From the NCBI GenBank assembly GCA_038251405.1, contig JBBSBH010000015.1, positions 1 to 64,000 on the forward strand: a stretch of 64,000 bases of DNA, given 5' to 3'. The notes beneath the pieces were generated by a model. That model ran no database searches, had not been told where the DNA came from, and saw only the letters and a program-made list of their open reading frames with translations. Shown here piece by piece: positions 53,086 to 62,000 of this stretch; the stretch's first letter is position 1; each line of letters begins with the position of its first letter. The position numbers and the translations under genes were made by a program. The DNA comes from JADJLQ01 sp038251405. GTDB lineage: Bacteria; Bacteroidota; Bacteroidia; Chitinophagales; Saprospiraceae.

Positions 53086-53795
53086 TAAAATAAAAATTTA
53101 AATGCAATCCATTGAGATATGAATCCTAATATATATCCCAAATATACCTCTTTGACTGTATGCACTTTAAGATAAAGTCTGCTGGTGCCAATAATCCCTG
53201 CTAGGAACACGCCCGCCATCAATACAGACCTCCATGAAAGTACTACTGGTGAATGACCAGGCCATTGAAAGCGAAACATTTCATGAGAAAAAATATTAAA
53301 CGTGACCCAAGTCATAGCTATTATCCCTCCCATTACCGCCGTATGTGCACTTATTTTTATAAATAAATTGCAAATGAATATCGTGATCAGGGTGATCAAA
53401 GCACCGAGAACAAATATATTATATACCAGGGGCACTTTGGCATCGTGTCGAATATTGATATATAACCACAAATAGAATATCATGGTAATCAGGTAAGGTC
53501 CTGTTCGCTCCATTCTATCATGGAGTTGAAAAGAATGTATCAGGTTTAGTCTTCTAAGGAGAAAAATCGAAAAAACAGGTAAAAAAAAAGTCAAAGCAAA
53601 TACCTGCAACAAGAGGGTATATCTACCAGATGGATCGCTCACCCCAAATAGATAAGGATTGAGCGCAAGTAAAATGTACAACCCATACGATGGCCACCAA
53701 AGAGGATGACAAATAATGGAAATAAAATGCGCTCCTACGGAGAGGGCATCGAATGATTTTACCTGAGAATTGATATTTAAACTATTTTCTTTCAA
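53085..53795 (-). CDS. PAP2-like membrane protein
   Basis: A 236-residue protein with about six membrane helices. The region ISAHTAVMGGIIAMTW and the later GTSRLYLKVHTVKEVYLGYI follow the PAP2 phosphatase motifs PSGH and SRxxxxxHxxxD, but the first proline and the last aspartate (here glutamate) differ. It may dephosphorylate a lipid carrier or be an inactive homologue. It is the middle gene of a leftward string OmpA-like, PAP2-like, serine hydrolase, which could act on the envelope. Confidence 0.65.
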   Translation of the reverse strand: MKENSLNINSQVKSFDALSVGAHFISIICHPLWWPSYGLYILLALNPYLFGVSDPSGRYTLLLQVFALTFFLPVFSIFLLRRLNLIHSFQLHDRMERTGPYLITMIFYLWLYINIRHDAKVPLVYNIFVLGALITLITIFICNLFIKISAHTAVMGGIIAMTWVTFNIFSHEMFRFQWPGHSPVVLSWRSVLMAGVFLAGIIGTSRLYLKVHTVKEVYLGYILGFISQWIAFKFLF

Positions 53796-53850
53796 AAAAG
53801 ATTTTGTAAAATTAATAGAAATAAGTCCTAAACAGTGGTAACAAATAATT

Positions 53851-54933
53851 TTAATTCATTATTGAAAAAACAACTCTTCTATTCAACTGTCTTCCAGACT
53901 CATTTTCATTAGAAGCCATAGGTTTGTCGTAACCCATTCCTTTAGAAATTAATCTGGAAGGAATTACATAATGCCTTATTAAAAAATCACTTACAGCCTG
54001 GGCTCGTCTTTTAGAAAGCTTTAAATTGTAATCATAAGAACCAATCCAGTCTGTATGCCCGGTAATAACAACTTTTAATTCAGGCTTATCCATTAATAGT
54101 TTGAGCAGCCTATTCAATTCCTGGTAAGATTCGGGAAGTAAATTAAAATCATCAAATTCAAAGTATATATTTTTTAATTCAATTTCTCTGGCGGCTAAGG
54201 TTATAGAATCATAAGCATCTATGATTTCCCGGGGTAATAAAGGCGGGATTTTGAATAACGTAAACTCGTCGAGATAATAATATGAATAGGCTTGATTTAC
54301 TTCCCCATTGTATTTTACGGTAGAAGTGTTTTGATCATTTTTAAAATTACCAATGGTAAGATAGGTTGCTTCTGTTTCAGCAAAAAACCGGACTTCCAGT
54401 CGCTGCCAATCTTTTTGATATTTCATAGGCAGGGTATAGAATGGCTTTAATTCCAATAGTCGATCATCCATTACCACGGTTGGCTTTTTATCAAAAGCTA
54501 TTTGCATTTCATTAGTCAATAACCCATTGATCAATGGAGCCACCCATACACTCAAATAATATTCCTGACCAATAACCAATGAGTCTAGTAATGGTACCGT
54601 AATGTATTCCCTGCAATGCAATTTACCCTGGTTACAGCCGTACATAGTGATACCAACTTTTGACTTGCCCCGAAATGGACTGATTTGATCAAATCCTTTT
54701 TCCCTCCAATATGCCGGTACATGTATTTGCTCAGTATATACATCCGGAGAAGCAGCTGTAGGGCTTTTCCAATCCTCAAAAACCAAATCGAAATCCTTAC
54801 CCGTATAAAACCATTTCTCGGGAGCACCACTTATTCTTTCAAATCCGGCATTGGGAATCAAATTGGACATTTGAGCTGAAACGCCAATAGGTAAAATACA
54901 TAAGATGTAGAAAACAAATCGGTACAAATCCAA
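53851..54933 (-). CDS. OmpA-family protein with N-terminal beta-sandwich
   Basis: A 360-residue exported protein (signal ending near VSAQMSN). Residues about 25-230 form a carbohydrate-binding-like sandwich (LIPNAGFERISGAPEKWFYT, YYLDEFTLFKIPP). The C-terminus (about 250-360) is an OmpA peptidoglycan-binding domain: NIYFEFDDFNLLPESYQELN, VVITGHTDWIGSYDYNLKLS and GRQLNRRVVFSI. It likely ties the outer membrane or a surface domain to peptidoglycan. It heads a three-gene leftward string. Confidence 0.85.
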   Translation of the reverse strand: MDLYRFVFYILCILPIGVSAQMSNLIPNAGFERISGAPEKWFYTGKDFDLVFEDWKSPTAASPDVYTEQIHVPAYWREKGFDQISPFRGKSKVGITMYGCNQGKLHCREYITVPLLDSLVIGQEYYLSVWVAPLINGLLTNEMQIAFDKKPTVVMDDRLLELKPFYTLPMKYQKDWQRLEVRFFAETEATYLTIGNFKNDQNTSTVKYNGEVNQAYSYYYLDEFTLFKIPPLLPREIIDAYDSITLAAREIELKNIYFEFDDFNLLPESYQELNRLLKLLMDKPELKVVITGHTDWIGSYDYNLKLSKRRAQAVSDFLIRHYVIPSRLISKGMGYDKPMASNENESGRQLNRRVVFSIMN

Positions 54934-55026
54934 AAAAGATAACTAAGAATTATGCAATATACTCTAATTGTGATCTATCTGTCAAGCATTTAGTATTTTT
55001 ACAGTCCAAACTTTCATATAGATAAA

Positions 55027-55740
55027 ATGGCTTTAAAATACAAACGCGTACTGTTAAAACTGAGTGGTGAGGCCTTGATGGGCGATCAACCATTTGGGAT
55101 TCAATCGGATCAATTACGCCATTATGCCAGTGAAATCAAATCAGCAGTAGATGCTGGAGTAGAAATTGCTATTGTAATTGGTGGAGGAAATATATATCGA
55201 GGATTAAATGCTGAAAATTCTGGAGTAGAGCGGGTACAGGGAGATTATATGGGTATGCTGGCTACTGTAATTAATGGCATGGCCCTGCAGAGCACTATTG
55301 AAGATCACGGTATCTACACCAGGTTAGTATCCGCTATAAAAATGGAACAGATCGCTGAACCTTATATCCGTAGGAGAGCTATACGACATCTTGAGAAAAA
55401 ACGGGTAGTGATATTCTCTGGCGGTACGGGCAACCCCTATTTTACTACCGACTCTGCTGCTGCACTAAGAGGTAATGAAATAAGTGCGGAAGTATTATTG
55501 AAAGGTACCAAAGTGAATGGCATCTATTCTGCAGACCCTAATAAAGATCCACAGGCAATTAAATATCCGGAGATTTCATTTAAAGATGCCATCAACCAAT
55601 CCCTGGGCGTAATGGATATGACGGCATTTACTATTTGCCAGGAAAACAAATTGCCTATCATCATATTTGATGTCACCGAAAAAGGTAATCTGTTAAGAAT
55701 ACTGGAAGGAGATATGGAACTAGGGTCCTTAGTCAGTTAA
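55027..55740 (+). CDS. pyrH: Uridylate kinase (UMP kinase)
   Basis: A 237-residue amino-acid-kinase-fold enzyme, full length for PyrH. Motifs: KRVLLKLSGEALMGDQPFGI, IVIGGGNIYRGL, MLATVINGMALQSTIEDHGI and FSGGTGNPYFTTDSAAALRG. It phosphorylates UMP to UDP with ATP in pyrimidine nucleotide synthesis. It is a core gene; the usual neighbour frr (ribosome recycling factor) is not next to it here. It ends 9 bp from the convergent TPR gene. Confidence 0.97.
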   Translation: MALKYKRVLLKLSGEALMGDQPFGIQSDQLRHYASEIKSAVDAGVEIAIVIGGGNIYRGLNAENSGVERVQGDYMGMLATVINGMALQSTIEDHGIYTRLVSAIKMEQIAEPYIRRRAIRHLEKKRVVIFSGGTGNPYFTTDSAAALRGNEISAEVLLKGTKVNGIYSADPNKDPQAIKYPEISFKDAINQSLGVMDMTAFTICQENKLPIIIFDVTEKGNLLRILEGDMELGSLVS

Positions 55741-55749
55741 AGTCTCCGA

Positions 55750-57162
55750 CTATTCAAATATTTCTCCTTTGTAATAATTAATTATAGATAAAATATCCCT
55801 GTCTTGAGCCATATCAGGTGCCAGATCGAAAATGCAGGCATGCCCTGAAAAATCATCTTCCAAAACTTCTGCTAAAATATCTATTGACTTCGTTTTATTC
55901 CCTAATAAATAATGAATAGCTGCACGACAATACAATAAATCAGTGCCTACCGATGAGATTTCACCTTGATCCAGAATTTCCAGCGCTGGCTGAGTTTTAC
56001 CTTGTTTTAAAAGGAATTTAGCATGCTCAAACCAATAAGAATTTTGTTCAGGAGCAGCAATAGTCGCCTTTTTGAAATTTCGATGTGCCTTGTCATTATC
56101 TCCCACTTGAGCATATGCTTTGGCCAATGCCATATAATAAGTATCACTGGTTTCATCCAGGGAAATTGCTCTTCTATAGCATTGAATGGCTTTATACCAT
56201 TTATCTTCCAATGAAAAGCACTGGCCCATCAGGAAATGGGCTTCCTCTCCAAAGACATCCAGTTTCAAACTTTGATTAATAAATTTCTTTGCCAACTTGA
56301 TATCTTTTAGTTGAATGCAACACTCCGCAATTGAAATTATTAAATCGTATTCTTCACCAAATGTATTCATCACTTCCTGATACACGGACAAAGCCTTGTC
56401 CCATTGCCTTAGTAACACGCAAGTTTCAGCGCAATCTATATACGCTTGTTCAAACTGGGGTTTTATCAAAAACGCATATTCAAACGCGTCTACAGCTTGA
56501 GCATACTCTCCGAGATTAGAATAACAATGACCTAAATTGTACCAGGCAAAATGTGAATAAGGAGCGTTCTCCAGCATCTCTTGTAAAAACTGAGCTATCA
56601 AAGCATAATTTCGGGACGATGAGATGTAATCTGAAAGTAATTGTTGGCCCCGTTCATGATAGGCATCTGCACGAAGTGCATTTTTCAATGTAACGAATCC
56701 TTTATGATATTCTTCGGCTTGAAAATAAACTTCTGTCTCGCAGATCATTACTTCAACAAGATCGGATTGGCCTACGTAGCTTTTGAGATCATGCAATAAT
56801 GAAAGCGCAGCATTCTTATCTTTCAGATCTGAAAGTATGAGTGCTTTGGTCAATAATACATCGGTGTCTTGCGGGTGTAATTGTTCAGCCTGATGAAGGC
56901 ATTCAAGTGCACCTAAAGGTTGTTTTAGAGATAGCAGTAGCCTACATTTTACCAGATAAAAATCAACGCGATATCCATATTGATACAACGCACTCTCAGC
57001 CACATTCACTGCTTTCTTTAAATCACCTTCATTCTGATAGTATTCTATAAGCTTTTGATATATTCTAATATCGAAAGTGGTTTTCTCGCCTTGTTGAGTT
57101 AATATTTCAAACTCATTCACCCACTGACTAAGATTAAAATCATGCTGGTATTTATTTTCCAT
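55750..57162 (-). CDS. Tetratricopeptide-repeat protein
   Basis: A 470-residue protein made almost wholly of TPR helices, for example YNLGHCYSNLGEYAQAVDAF, LKDIKLAKKFINQSLKLDVF and YMALAKAYAQVGDNDKAHRN. There is no signal peptide, so it is probably a cytoplasmic scaffold. No enzymatic domain is seen and the partner is unknown. The gene is intact and transcribed alone. Confidence 0.85.
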   Translation of the reverse strand: MENKYQHDFNLSQWVNEFEILTQQGEKTTFDIRIYQKLIEYYQNEGDLKKAVNVAESALYQYGYRVDFYLVKCRLLLSLKQPLGALECLHQAEQLHPQDTDVLLTKALILSDLKDKNAALSLLHDLKSYVGQSDLVEVMICETEVYFQAEEYHKGFVTLKNALRADAYHERGQQLLSDYISSSRNYALIAQFLQEMLENAPYSHFAWYNLGHCYSNLGEYAQAVDAFEYAFLIKPQFEQAYIDCAETCVLLRQWDKALSVYQEVMNTFGEEYDLIISIAECCIQLKDIKLAKKFINQSLKLDVFGEEAHFLMGQCFSLEDKWYKAIQCYRRAISLDETSDTYYMALAKAYAQVGDNDKAHRNFKKATIAAPEQNSYWFEHAKFLLKQGKTQPALEILDQGEISSVGTDLLYCRAAIHYLLGNKTKSIDILAEVLEDDFSGHACIFDLAPDMAQDRDILSIINYYKGEIFE

Positions 57163-57512
57163 GCACTGGGATTATTGGTTTAAGTGTAAAATCGTTTTTT
57201 CGTGGATGAAAAATAGACAAATAGTGCAGATCAAAATAATTTTTTGCAAAAAATTTTCAACAAAACTTACTCATAATGAACACATTATAACGAATAGTAA
57301 TCTTACAATTCTTTATCTGATAAAGCCTTACATATTGCCTTTAACAATAATTTAATACTAACATATTCTATCTCTACTGCTAATACATATTTTTTATCGT
57401 AAGTTATAATCCTCGTAAATACCTACGTTAAATAGATTTTACCAATTAAATTAACTTTGAAATAAAAATTTATCAGCAAGCGATTCTTGAAAAGTAAAAG
57501 AAAGTAATACCC
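57163..57512. other. 350-bp AT-rich intergenic stretch
   Basis: The DNA is very AT-rich with no supported gene, RNA or clear repeat. It lies between the start of the TPR gene and the 3' end of the TonB-domain gene, both leftward, and should hold the TPR promoter. Confidence 0.45.
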
Positions 57513-58025
57513 TTATTCCTGATTTTTTATCAATCTGAATGAGATGGGCAAATTGAATAAAGCTCTTACCGCTTTATTATTTTGCTTAGCTGGAATCCAT
57601 TTAGAACTCATTTCGTTCATAGATGCAATCAACTTTACAGAAGCTTCTCCACAACCACCACCTATATCTTTTACGATTTTAATATTGGACACTGATCCAT
57701 CTTTTTCCACCACAAATGAAACGACACATCTACCTTCAATTTGGTGATCAACAGCATACTGAGGATATTGAATTTTAGAGTAAATAAACTTCAATAATTT
57801 TTCATCCGTGCATTTCGATTTTTCAGCTCTATTTTTTAATTCATCGCAACCTGGAAACCGAGGTGCCTCCTCAGTAAAATTGTAAATAGAATCAACTATT
57901 CCGGGAGGATTGATGGCATCAGCGGTCAGCTCATTCTTTATACCCGATCTACAGGTAATAAACATGAAGCAAATGATACAAATCCTGATCAGACTTATGC
58001 AGTCCCTGTTTTTTACTATCATCAA
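57513..58025 (-). CDS. Stand-alone TonB C-terminal-domain lipoprotein
   Basis: A 170-residue protein with a lipoprotein-like signal (ISLIRICIICFMFITCRSG, cysteine near residue 25) and then only a TonB C-terminal domain: EEAPRFPGCDELKNRAEKSK, YPQYAVDHQIEGRCVVSFVV and IVKDIGGGCGEASVKLIASM. Its domain is a close paralogue of that of TonB at 60268. It lacks the membrane helix and proline-rich spacer that energise receptors, so it cannot act as a normal TonB; it may be a periplasmic modulator or bind the same partners. Confidence 0.75.
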   Translation of the reverse strand: MMIVKNRDCISLIRICIICFMFITCRSGIKNELTADAINPPGIVDSIYNFTEEAPRFPGCDELKNRAEKSKCTDEKLLKFIYSKIQYPQYAVDHQIEGRCVVSFVVEKDGSVSNIKIVKDIGGGCGEASVKLIASMNEMSSKWIPAKQNNKAVRALFNLPISFRLIKNQE

Positions 58026-58313
58026 TTTGATATTTGAAAGCTCTAATTTACGTTAAGATCATAAACTAATAATACTATCGTACATATCATGTGTTTTTGA
58101 ACTCATGAGATTGGTGGACATATTGATATTTTACATCAAGCTCCCAGCTGAAGCATTCCTTTAGCATTCATAGATTTAGATTAATGATACAAAGGTATTT
58201 GAGTCCGCAGACTACACTCAAACCAGTTTTCTTCTCCTTACCGATTAAAGGAAATAAGAATGAAAATAGATGCACTACATGCATTATTAGCAAGGGTATA
58301 ATTGTTTCAAGTA

Positions 58314-59063
58314 TCATCTCTTAAAACCAGTTTTATAGTTGTACAAAACCACCAGAGTCTTTTTAATGGTGGTCCATATTTTCATTTTACTTGCTCCCAT
58401 TTTTTGGTCATATCTCAAAATCATGGGCACTTCATGAATAATAGGCTTAAAATAATTTAACTTTAATAATAATTCCACCATACAACTAAATCCATTTTCC
58501 TCAACAAGTGAGTCTTTATAGAATTCAAATCCTTTTTGGAGCAGTCCCGCTTTATAAGCTCTGAAACCACAAGTGTAATCACGCACTCCTTTAATGGGGG
58601 CAAAGACAAATAAAAAAGAACCCGCCATAAAACTGGTAAGCTTTCTAAGATTACTTAGGCCGAATATTCTAGCTCCAGGTCTGTATCTGGATGCTATTAC
58701 GATATCACTTCCCTCATTTATATAAGAGACCATGCGTGGAATAAGATTTGGATTATGGCTGTTGTCACTATCCATAGTAATTATTATATCCTCTTTATCC
58801 AGCTGTTGAATTGCATATACTAATCCTTGTTTTAATACTTTTCCAAGACCTCCATTTTTTTCGTTGTCTACAAGCTCAATGGTATTGCCTAATTCATGCT
58901 GCTTTGCTACAGTGGCAGTTTGGTCTTCACTACCGTCATTTATCACCATAATTTTAAAATCATAATTATGTCTGCTTAACATCATTGAATATTGATTTAA
59001 AAGAGCTGGCAATGAGGCTTCTTCATTGTATGCTGGTAATACGGCTATTATCTTTTGTTTCAT
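58314..59063 (-). CDS. Family 2 glycosyltransferase (dolichyl-phosphate mannosyltransferase-like)
   Basis: A 249-residue GT2 enzyme with IAVLPAYNEEASLPALLNQY at the N-terminus, the nucleotide-sugar motif DGSEDQT, and DSD (ITMDSDNSHNPNLIPRM). It ends RYDQKMGASKMKIWTTIKK, typical of DPM1/polyprenyl-phosphate sugar transferases. It lacks the C-terminal membrane helices of some members. It overlaps the wecB gene by 4 bp (ATGA), so the two are co-translated and probably serve surface polysaccharide synthesis. Confidence 0.88.
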   Translation of the reverse strand: MKQKIIAVLPAYNEEASLPALLNQYSMMLSRHNYDFKIMVINDGSEDQTATVAKQHELGNTIELVDNEKNGGLGKVLKQGLVYAIQQLDKEDIIITMDSDNSHNPNLIPRMVSYINEGSDIVIASRYRPGARIFGLSNLRKLTSFMAGSFLFVFAPIKGVRDYTCGFRAYKAGLLQKGFEFYKDSLVEENGFSCMVELLLKLNYFKPIIHEVPMILRYDQKMGASKMKIWTTIKKTLVVLYNYKTGFKR

Positions 59064-60178
59064 AAAATTTCCTTCAATGTATCAGCTATTTTTATAGAAG
59101 CCTTTCCATCTCCATAAGGGTTCTCTGATTGGATAAATCCATTGTAGAATAATGCATCTTCGCACAATCTGGTCATTAAATGGTAGATCTTTTCTCTATC
59201 ATGTCCCACTAAAATCGCAGTACCCGCCTTTATTGATTCCGTTCGTTCAGTTGATTCTCTAAGCACCAGTATAGGTTTCTTAAAACTGGGAGCTTCTTCC
59301 TGAATCCCACCAGAATCTGTTACAATAAAATATACTTTACTCATGACCCAAACTAATTGTGGGTAACTAAATGGCCCGTATAATAATATGTTGTTGATGG
59401 GGCCTAATTCTTCGTTTACTTGATTTTTAACTTGTGGATTGGGATGTATTGGTATTATGATTTGATAATCTTTAAATTTTACTGCGAAGTCTCTAATAGC
59501 CCCTAATATATTTTTCAAGGGTTGGCCGAAATTTTCTCTCCGATGTGTAGTTACCAGGACTATTTTTTTATTGAAATCAATATTTTTGAAAAACTTATAG
59601 AATTGATCTTCTTTCCTCTCATTAATTAATTTCAGACAAAGATGTAATGAATCTACCACCGTATTGCCATGCATATATATATGGTCAGAAATTCCCTCTT
59701 TATGCAAATTACTAACTGCAGTAAGGGTTGGTGCAAAATGTATATGAGCAAGACTACTGCATAAAACTCTATTCATCTCTTCGGGAAATGGATTGTACCG
59801 GTCATTGCTTCTTAGACCAGCTTCCAAATGAGCGATTGGAATTTTTTGATAGTAAGCAGCCATGGCTCCAGACAAGACTGATGTAGTATCACCCTGTACA
59901 AATACCAAATCTGGCTTTTCTTTAATTAATTGTTCTTCGATGGAAACCAATGATCTACTGAAAAACCCAGACAATGTCTGATTTGGCTGCATTAATTGCA
60001 AATTAACATTTGCTGTAATACTGAAAAAATCGGCAGTTTGCTCCAATAATTCCTTGTGCTGACCAGTAAAGCAAATGAATAAATTAAAATATTTGTTTTG
60101 CTCAAGCTGTTTAATCAACGGTGCAAACTTTATAATTTCCGGCCTGGTACCAATAATGAAAAATATTTTCTTTTGCAT
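59060..60178 (-). CDS. wecB: UDP-N-acetylglucosamine 2-epimerase (non-hydrolysing)
   Basis: A 372-residue enzyme of the WecB family: IGTRPEIIKFAPLIKQLEQ at the N-terminus, VFVQGDTTSVLSGAMAAYYQ, HLEAGLRSNDRYNPFPEEMN, TTHRRENFGQPL and TDSGGIQEEAPSFKKPILVL. It interconverts UDP-GlcNAc and UDP-ManNAc for surface glycans. I start at the ATG at 60178, since the fold begins there; an in-frame ATG at 60202 would add eight residues. It lies downstream of the tonB terminator and starts a two-gene unit with the GT2 gene. Confidence 0.93.
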   Translation of the reverse strand: MQKKIFFIIGTRPEIIKFAPLIKQLEQNKYFNLFICFTGQHKELLEQTADFFSITANVNLQLMQPNQTLSGFFSRSLVSIEEQLIKEKPDLVFVQGDTTSVLSGAMAAYYQKIPIAHLEAGLRSNDRYNPFPEEMNRVLCSSLAHIHFAPTLTAVSNLHKEGISDHIYMHGNTVVDSLHLCLKLINERKEDQFYKFFKNIDFNKKIVLVTTHRRENFGQPLKNILGAIRDFAVKFKDYQIIIPIHPNPQVKNQVNEELGPINNILLYGPFSYPQLVWVMSKVYFIVTDSGGIQEEAPSFKKPILVLRESTERTESIKAGTAILVGHDREKIYHLMTRLCEDALFYNGFIQSENPYGDGKASIKIADTLKEIL

Positions 60179-60212
60179 TATATGATTTAAAGGGTGTGTC
60201 ATAAAGTTAAAA

Positions 60213-60247
60213 AAAAAGAGTTGCCTAAAACCTAGACAACTCTTTTT
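60213..60247 (-). terminator. Rho-independent terminator after tonB
   Basis: On the minus strand, AAAAAGAGTTG and CAACTCTTTTT form a perfect stem around a 13-nt loop, followed by more T residues. It ends the gltA-gcvH-vanZ-tonB string 21 bp after the tonB stop and isolates it from wecB. Confidence 0.85.
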
Positions 60248-60267
60248 GCTGAAATTTAATTTATTTA

Positions 60268-61188
60268 CTAATTGAGCTTAAAAGAAACTGGTAGATTAAA
60301 CTGTACCCGTACAGGATTACCTCTTTGTTTGCCAGGTTTCCATCTTTCACCCATATTATTCATGGAGTTAACCACGGCCAGCGCTTCTTCTCCACACCCT
60401 CCACCAATGTCACGAACTACTTTTGCATCGGTAATACGGCCATCTTTTTCCACTACAAAGGTCACTACCACTCTACCTTGCACACCATTTTCCTTTGCAA
60501 TATTAGGATACTTAATATTTTTATATAAGTACTGAAGCATTTTTTCGTCTGCGCATTTCTTTTTCTCATCATTGGAGCCCTTGTCTTCACAGCCAGGGAA
60601 TCGAGGAGCTTCTTCTACCACTTTGAAAATTTCATCAGGCTCATCTTTTGGAGGAGGAGGTGGTGGTGGTGGTGGTGGGGCTTCTTTTTTAGGGGGTGGA
60701 GGTGGAGCCTGTACTACTGTCTCTTCCTTAATAGATTGATCCACAAACTCAACTTTCTCTTCAATTTTTTCTTCGGTTACTTTAATCTCCTGTACTACTG
60801 GAGGAGGAGGCGGAGGTGGTGGTGGTGGTGGTTCAGCTGTACGGGGCACATCGATTTGTATTTCATCGTCAAAAGCTAATGCATCAGTGGGAATGATTAC
60901 CTTTTTTTCGTAAGTAGTCCAGTTAAGACCAAGGACTGACAGGCCTAGAGCGGCAGCTAATCCATATCTCCAAATAGGAGCACTCATTCCAAAAACATCT
61001 ACATCAGGATATTTATAAGTACCCTGCATAGGAGAATCCCATTTTTTGTCTTTGTACTTAGAAGCCAAATCTTCAGTAGCTTTTTTATTGAAAAGATACT
61101 TCAACAAAAAAATTATAGCTATTACAGATAATAAAATGGCGACCACAACCCAAATGCCGACTCTACTGTCTATTTCTGTTAAATTCAT
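60268..61188 (-). CDS. tonB: TonB energy-transducer protein
   Basis: A 306-residue TonB with two predicted membrane helices, VGIWVVVAILLSVIAIIFLL (about 10-30) and IWRYGLAAALGLSVLGLNW (about 72-90). A Pro-rich periplasmic spacer follows with PPPPPPPPPPVVQEIKV and later proline runs (about 117-185), then a TonB C-terminal domain (about 195-306) with IKYPNIAKENGVQGRVVVTF and VVRDIGGGCGEEAL. The second helix is unusual for TonB and common in this Bacteroidota group. It transfers proton-motive energy to outer-membrane receptors. Its start overlaps the VanZ-like stop by 4 bp. Confidence 0.88.
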   Translation of the reverse strand: MNLTEIDSRVGIWVVVAILLSVIAIIFLLKYLFNKKATEDLASKYKDKKWDSPMQGTYKYPDVDVFGMSAPIWRYGLAAALGLSVLGLNWTTYEKKVIIPTDALAFDDEIQIDVPRTAEPPPPPPPPPPPVVQEIKVTEEKIEEKVEFVDQSIKEETVVQAPPPPPKKEAPPPPPPPPPPKDEPDEIFKVVEEAPRFPGCEDKGSNDEKKKCADEKMLQYLYKNIKYPNIAKENGVQGRVVVTFVVEKDGRITDAKVVRDIGGGCGEEALAVVNSMNNMGERWKPGKQRGNPVRVQFNLPVSFKLN

Positions 61189-61562
61189 AATAAGGGTTTT
61201 AAAATTCTAAAAAAAATTAATCCAATAAATGATCCGATAATATTAGTGACAATATCCCAAATCTCAAAACTACGGCCACCTAAAAAATATTTTTGTCCAA
61301 ATTCTGTCATCACGCCCACCGAAACAGAAAATGCCAAGCTGTTGATTATTAATATTTTGGAGGGAGATTTTCCAAGCTCAAACTGCAGTAAAAAAATCAA
61401 AACAAAATAAAAACAAAAGTGGACAATCTTATCAAGATAATGAATACTAAAACTGATATTAGGGAAAGAACTTTTAGGAAGGAAACTTAGTAGTAAAATA
61501 AAACATGTCCATAAAATACTCCATTTGTACTTCCTGATAATAGAGATGCCTGTAAACTTCAA
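61185..61562 (-). CDS. VanZ-like membrane protein
   Basis: A 125-residue protein with four membrane helices and the VanZ-like pattern: SFLPKSSFPNISFSIHYLDK (first loop with HYLDKIVHFCFYF) and TEFGQKYFLGGRSFEIWDIV before the last helix (GRSFEIWDIVTNIIGSFIGL). Family members are small integral proteins of unclear function; VanZ itself gives low-level teicoplanin resistance, which is not implied here. It lies between gcvH and tonB in one leftward string. Confidence 0.8.
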   Translation of the reverse strand: MKFTGISIIRKYKWSILWTCFILLLSFLPKSSFPNISFSIHYLDKIVHFCFYFVLIFLLQFELGKSPSKILIINSLAFSVSVGVMTEFGQKYFLGGRSFEIWDIVTNIIGSFIGLIFFRILKPLL

Positions 61563-61594
61563 AATGGTGTGAACACTTTTAAAAAATTAATAGC

Positions 61595-61990
61595 TCAATT
61601 AATTAATGCTTTATAAGCATCTCCTTCTAATAAGGAATCATACTCAGCAGGGTCAGTCATCTCGATTTTTATTATCCAGCCGGTTTCATAAGGATCCTCA
61701 TTTATAAGACCAGGATTGTCGCCTCCATTTTCACTTAGGGCTTCATTAAATTCAATGATTCTTCCTCCTACAGGCAAATAAAGATCTGAAGTTGTTTTTA
61801 CAGCTTCAATAGTCCCAAATACCTGGTTTTTCAGCAGCGTTTTACCCACCGTACCTACTTCAACATACACCAACTCTCCAAGTTCTCCCTGGGCAAAATC
61901 GGTAATACCTATTATTGCGTGGGTATCAGATATTTTTTTTATCCACTCGTGTTCGGGGGTATATTTTAAGTCCGCTTCTATTTTTGACAT
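61595..61990 (-). CDS. gcvH: Glycine cleavage system H protein
   Basis: A 131-residue lipoyl-carrier protein, full length. The lipoylated lysine is K65 in GTIEAVKTTSDLYLPVGG, and the N-terminus YTPEHEWIKK is diagnostic. It shuttles the aminomethyl group between the P, T and L proteins of glycine cleavage; those genes are not in this window. It starts 10 bp after the citrate synthase stop, so the two are co-transcribed. Confidence 0.96.
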   Translation of the reverse strand: MSKIEADLKYTPEHEWIKKISDTHAIIGITDFAQGELGELVYVEVGTVGKTLLKNQVFGTIEAVKTTSDLYLPVGGRIIEFNEALSENGGDNPGLINEDPYETGWIIKIEMTDPAEYDSLLEGDAYKALIN

Positions 61991-62000
61991 ATATTTTAGA

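Noticed and set aside
60650..60840. GGTGGTGGTGG microsatellite-like tracts
   Set aside because: They encode the proline-rich spacer of TonB on the minus strand and are expected coding sequence.
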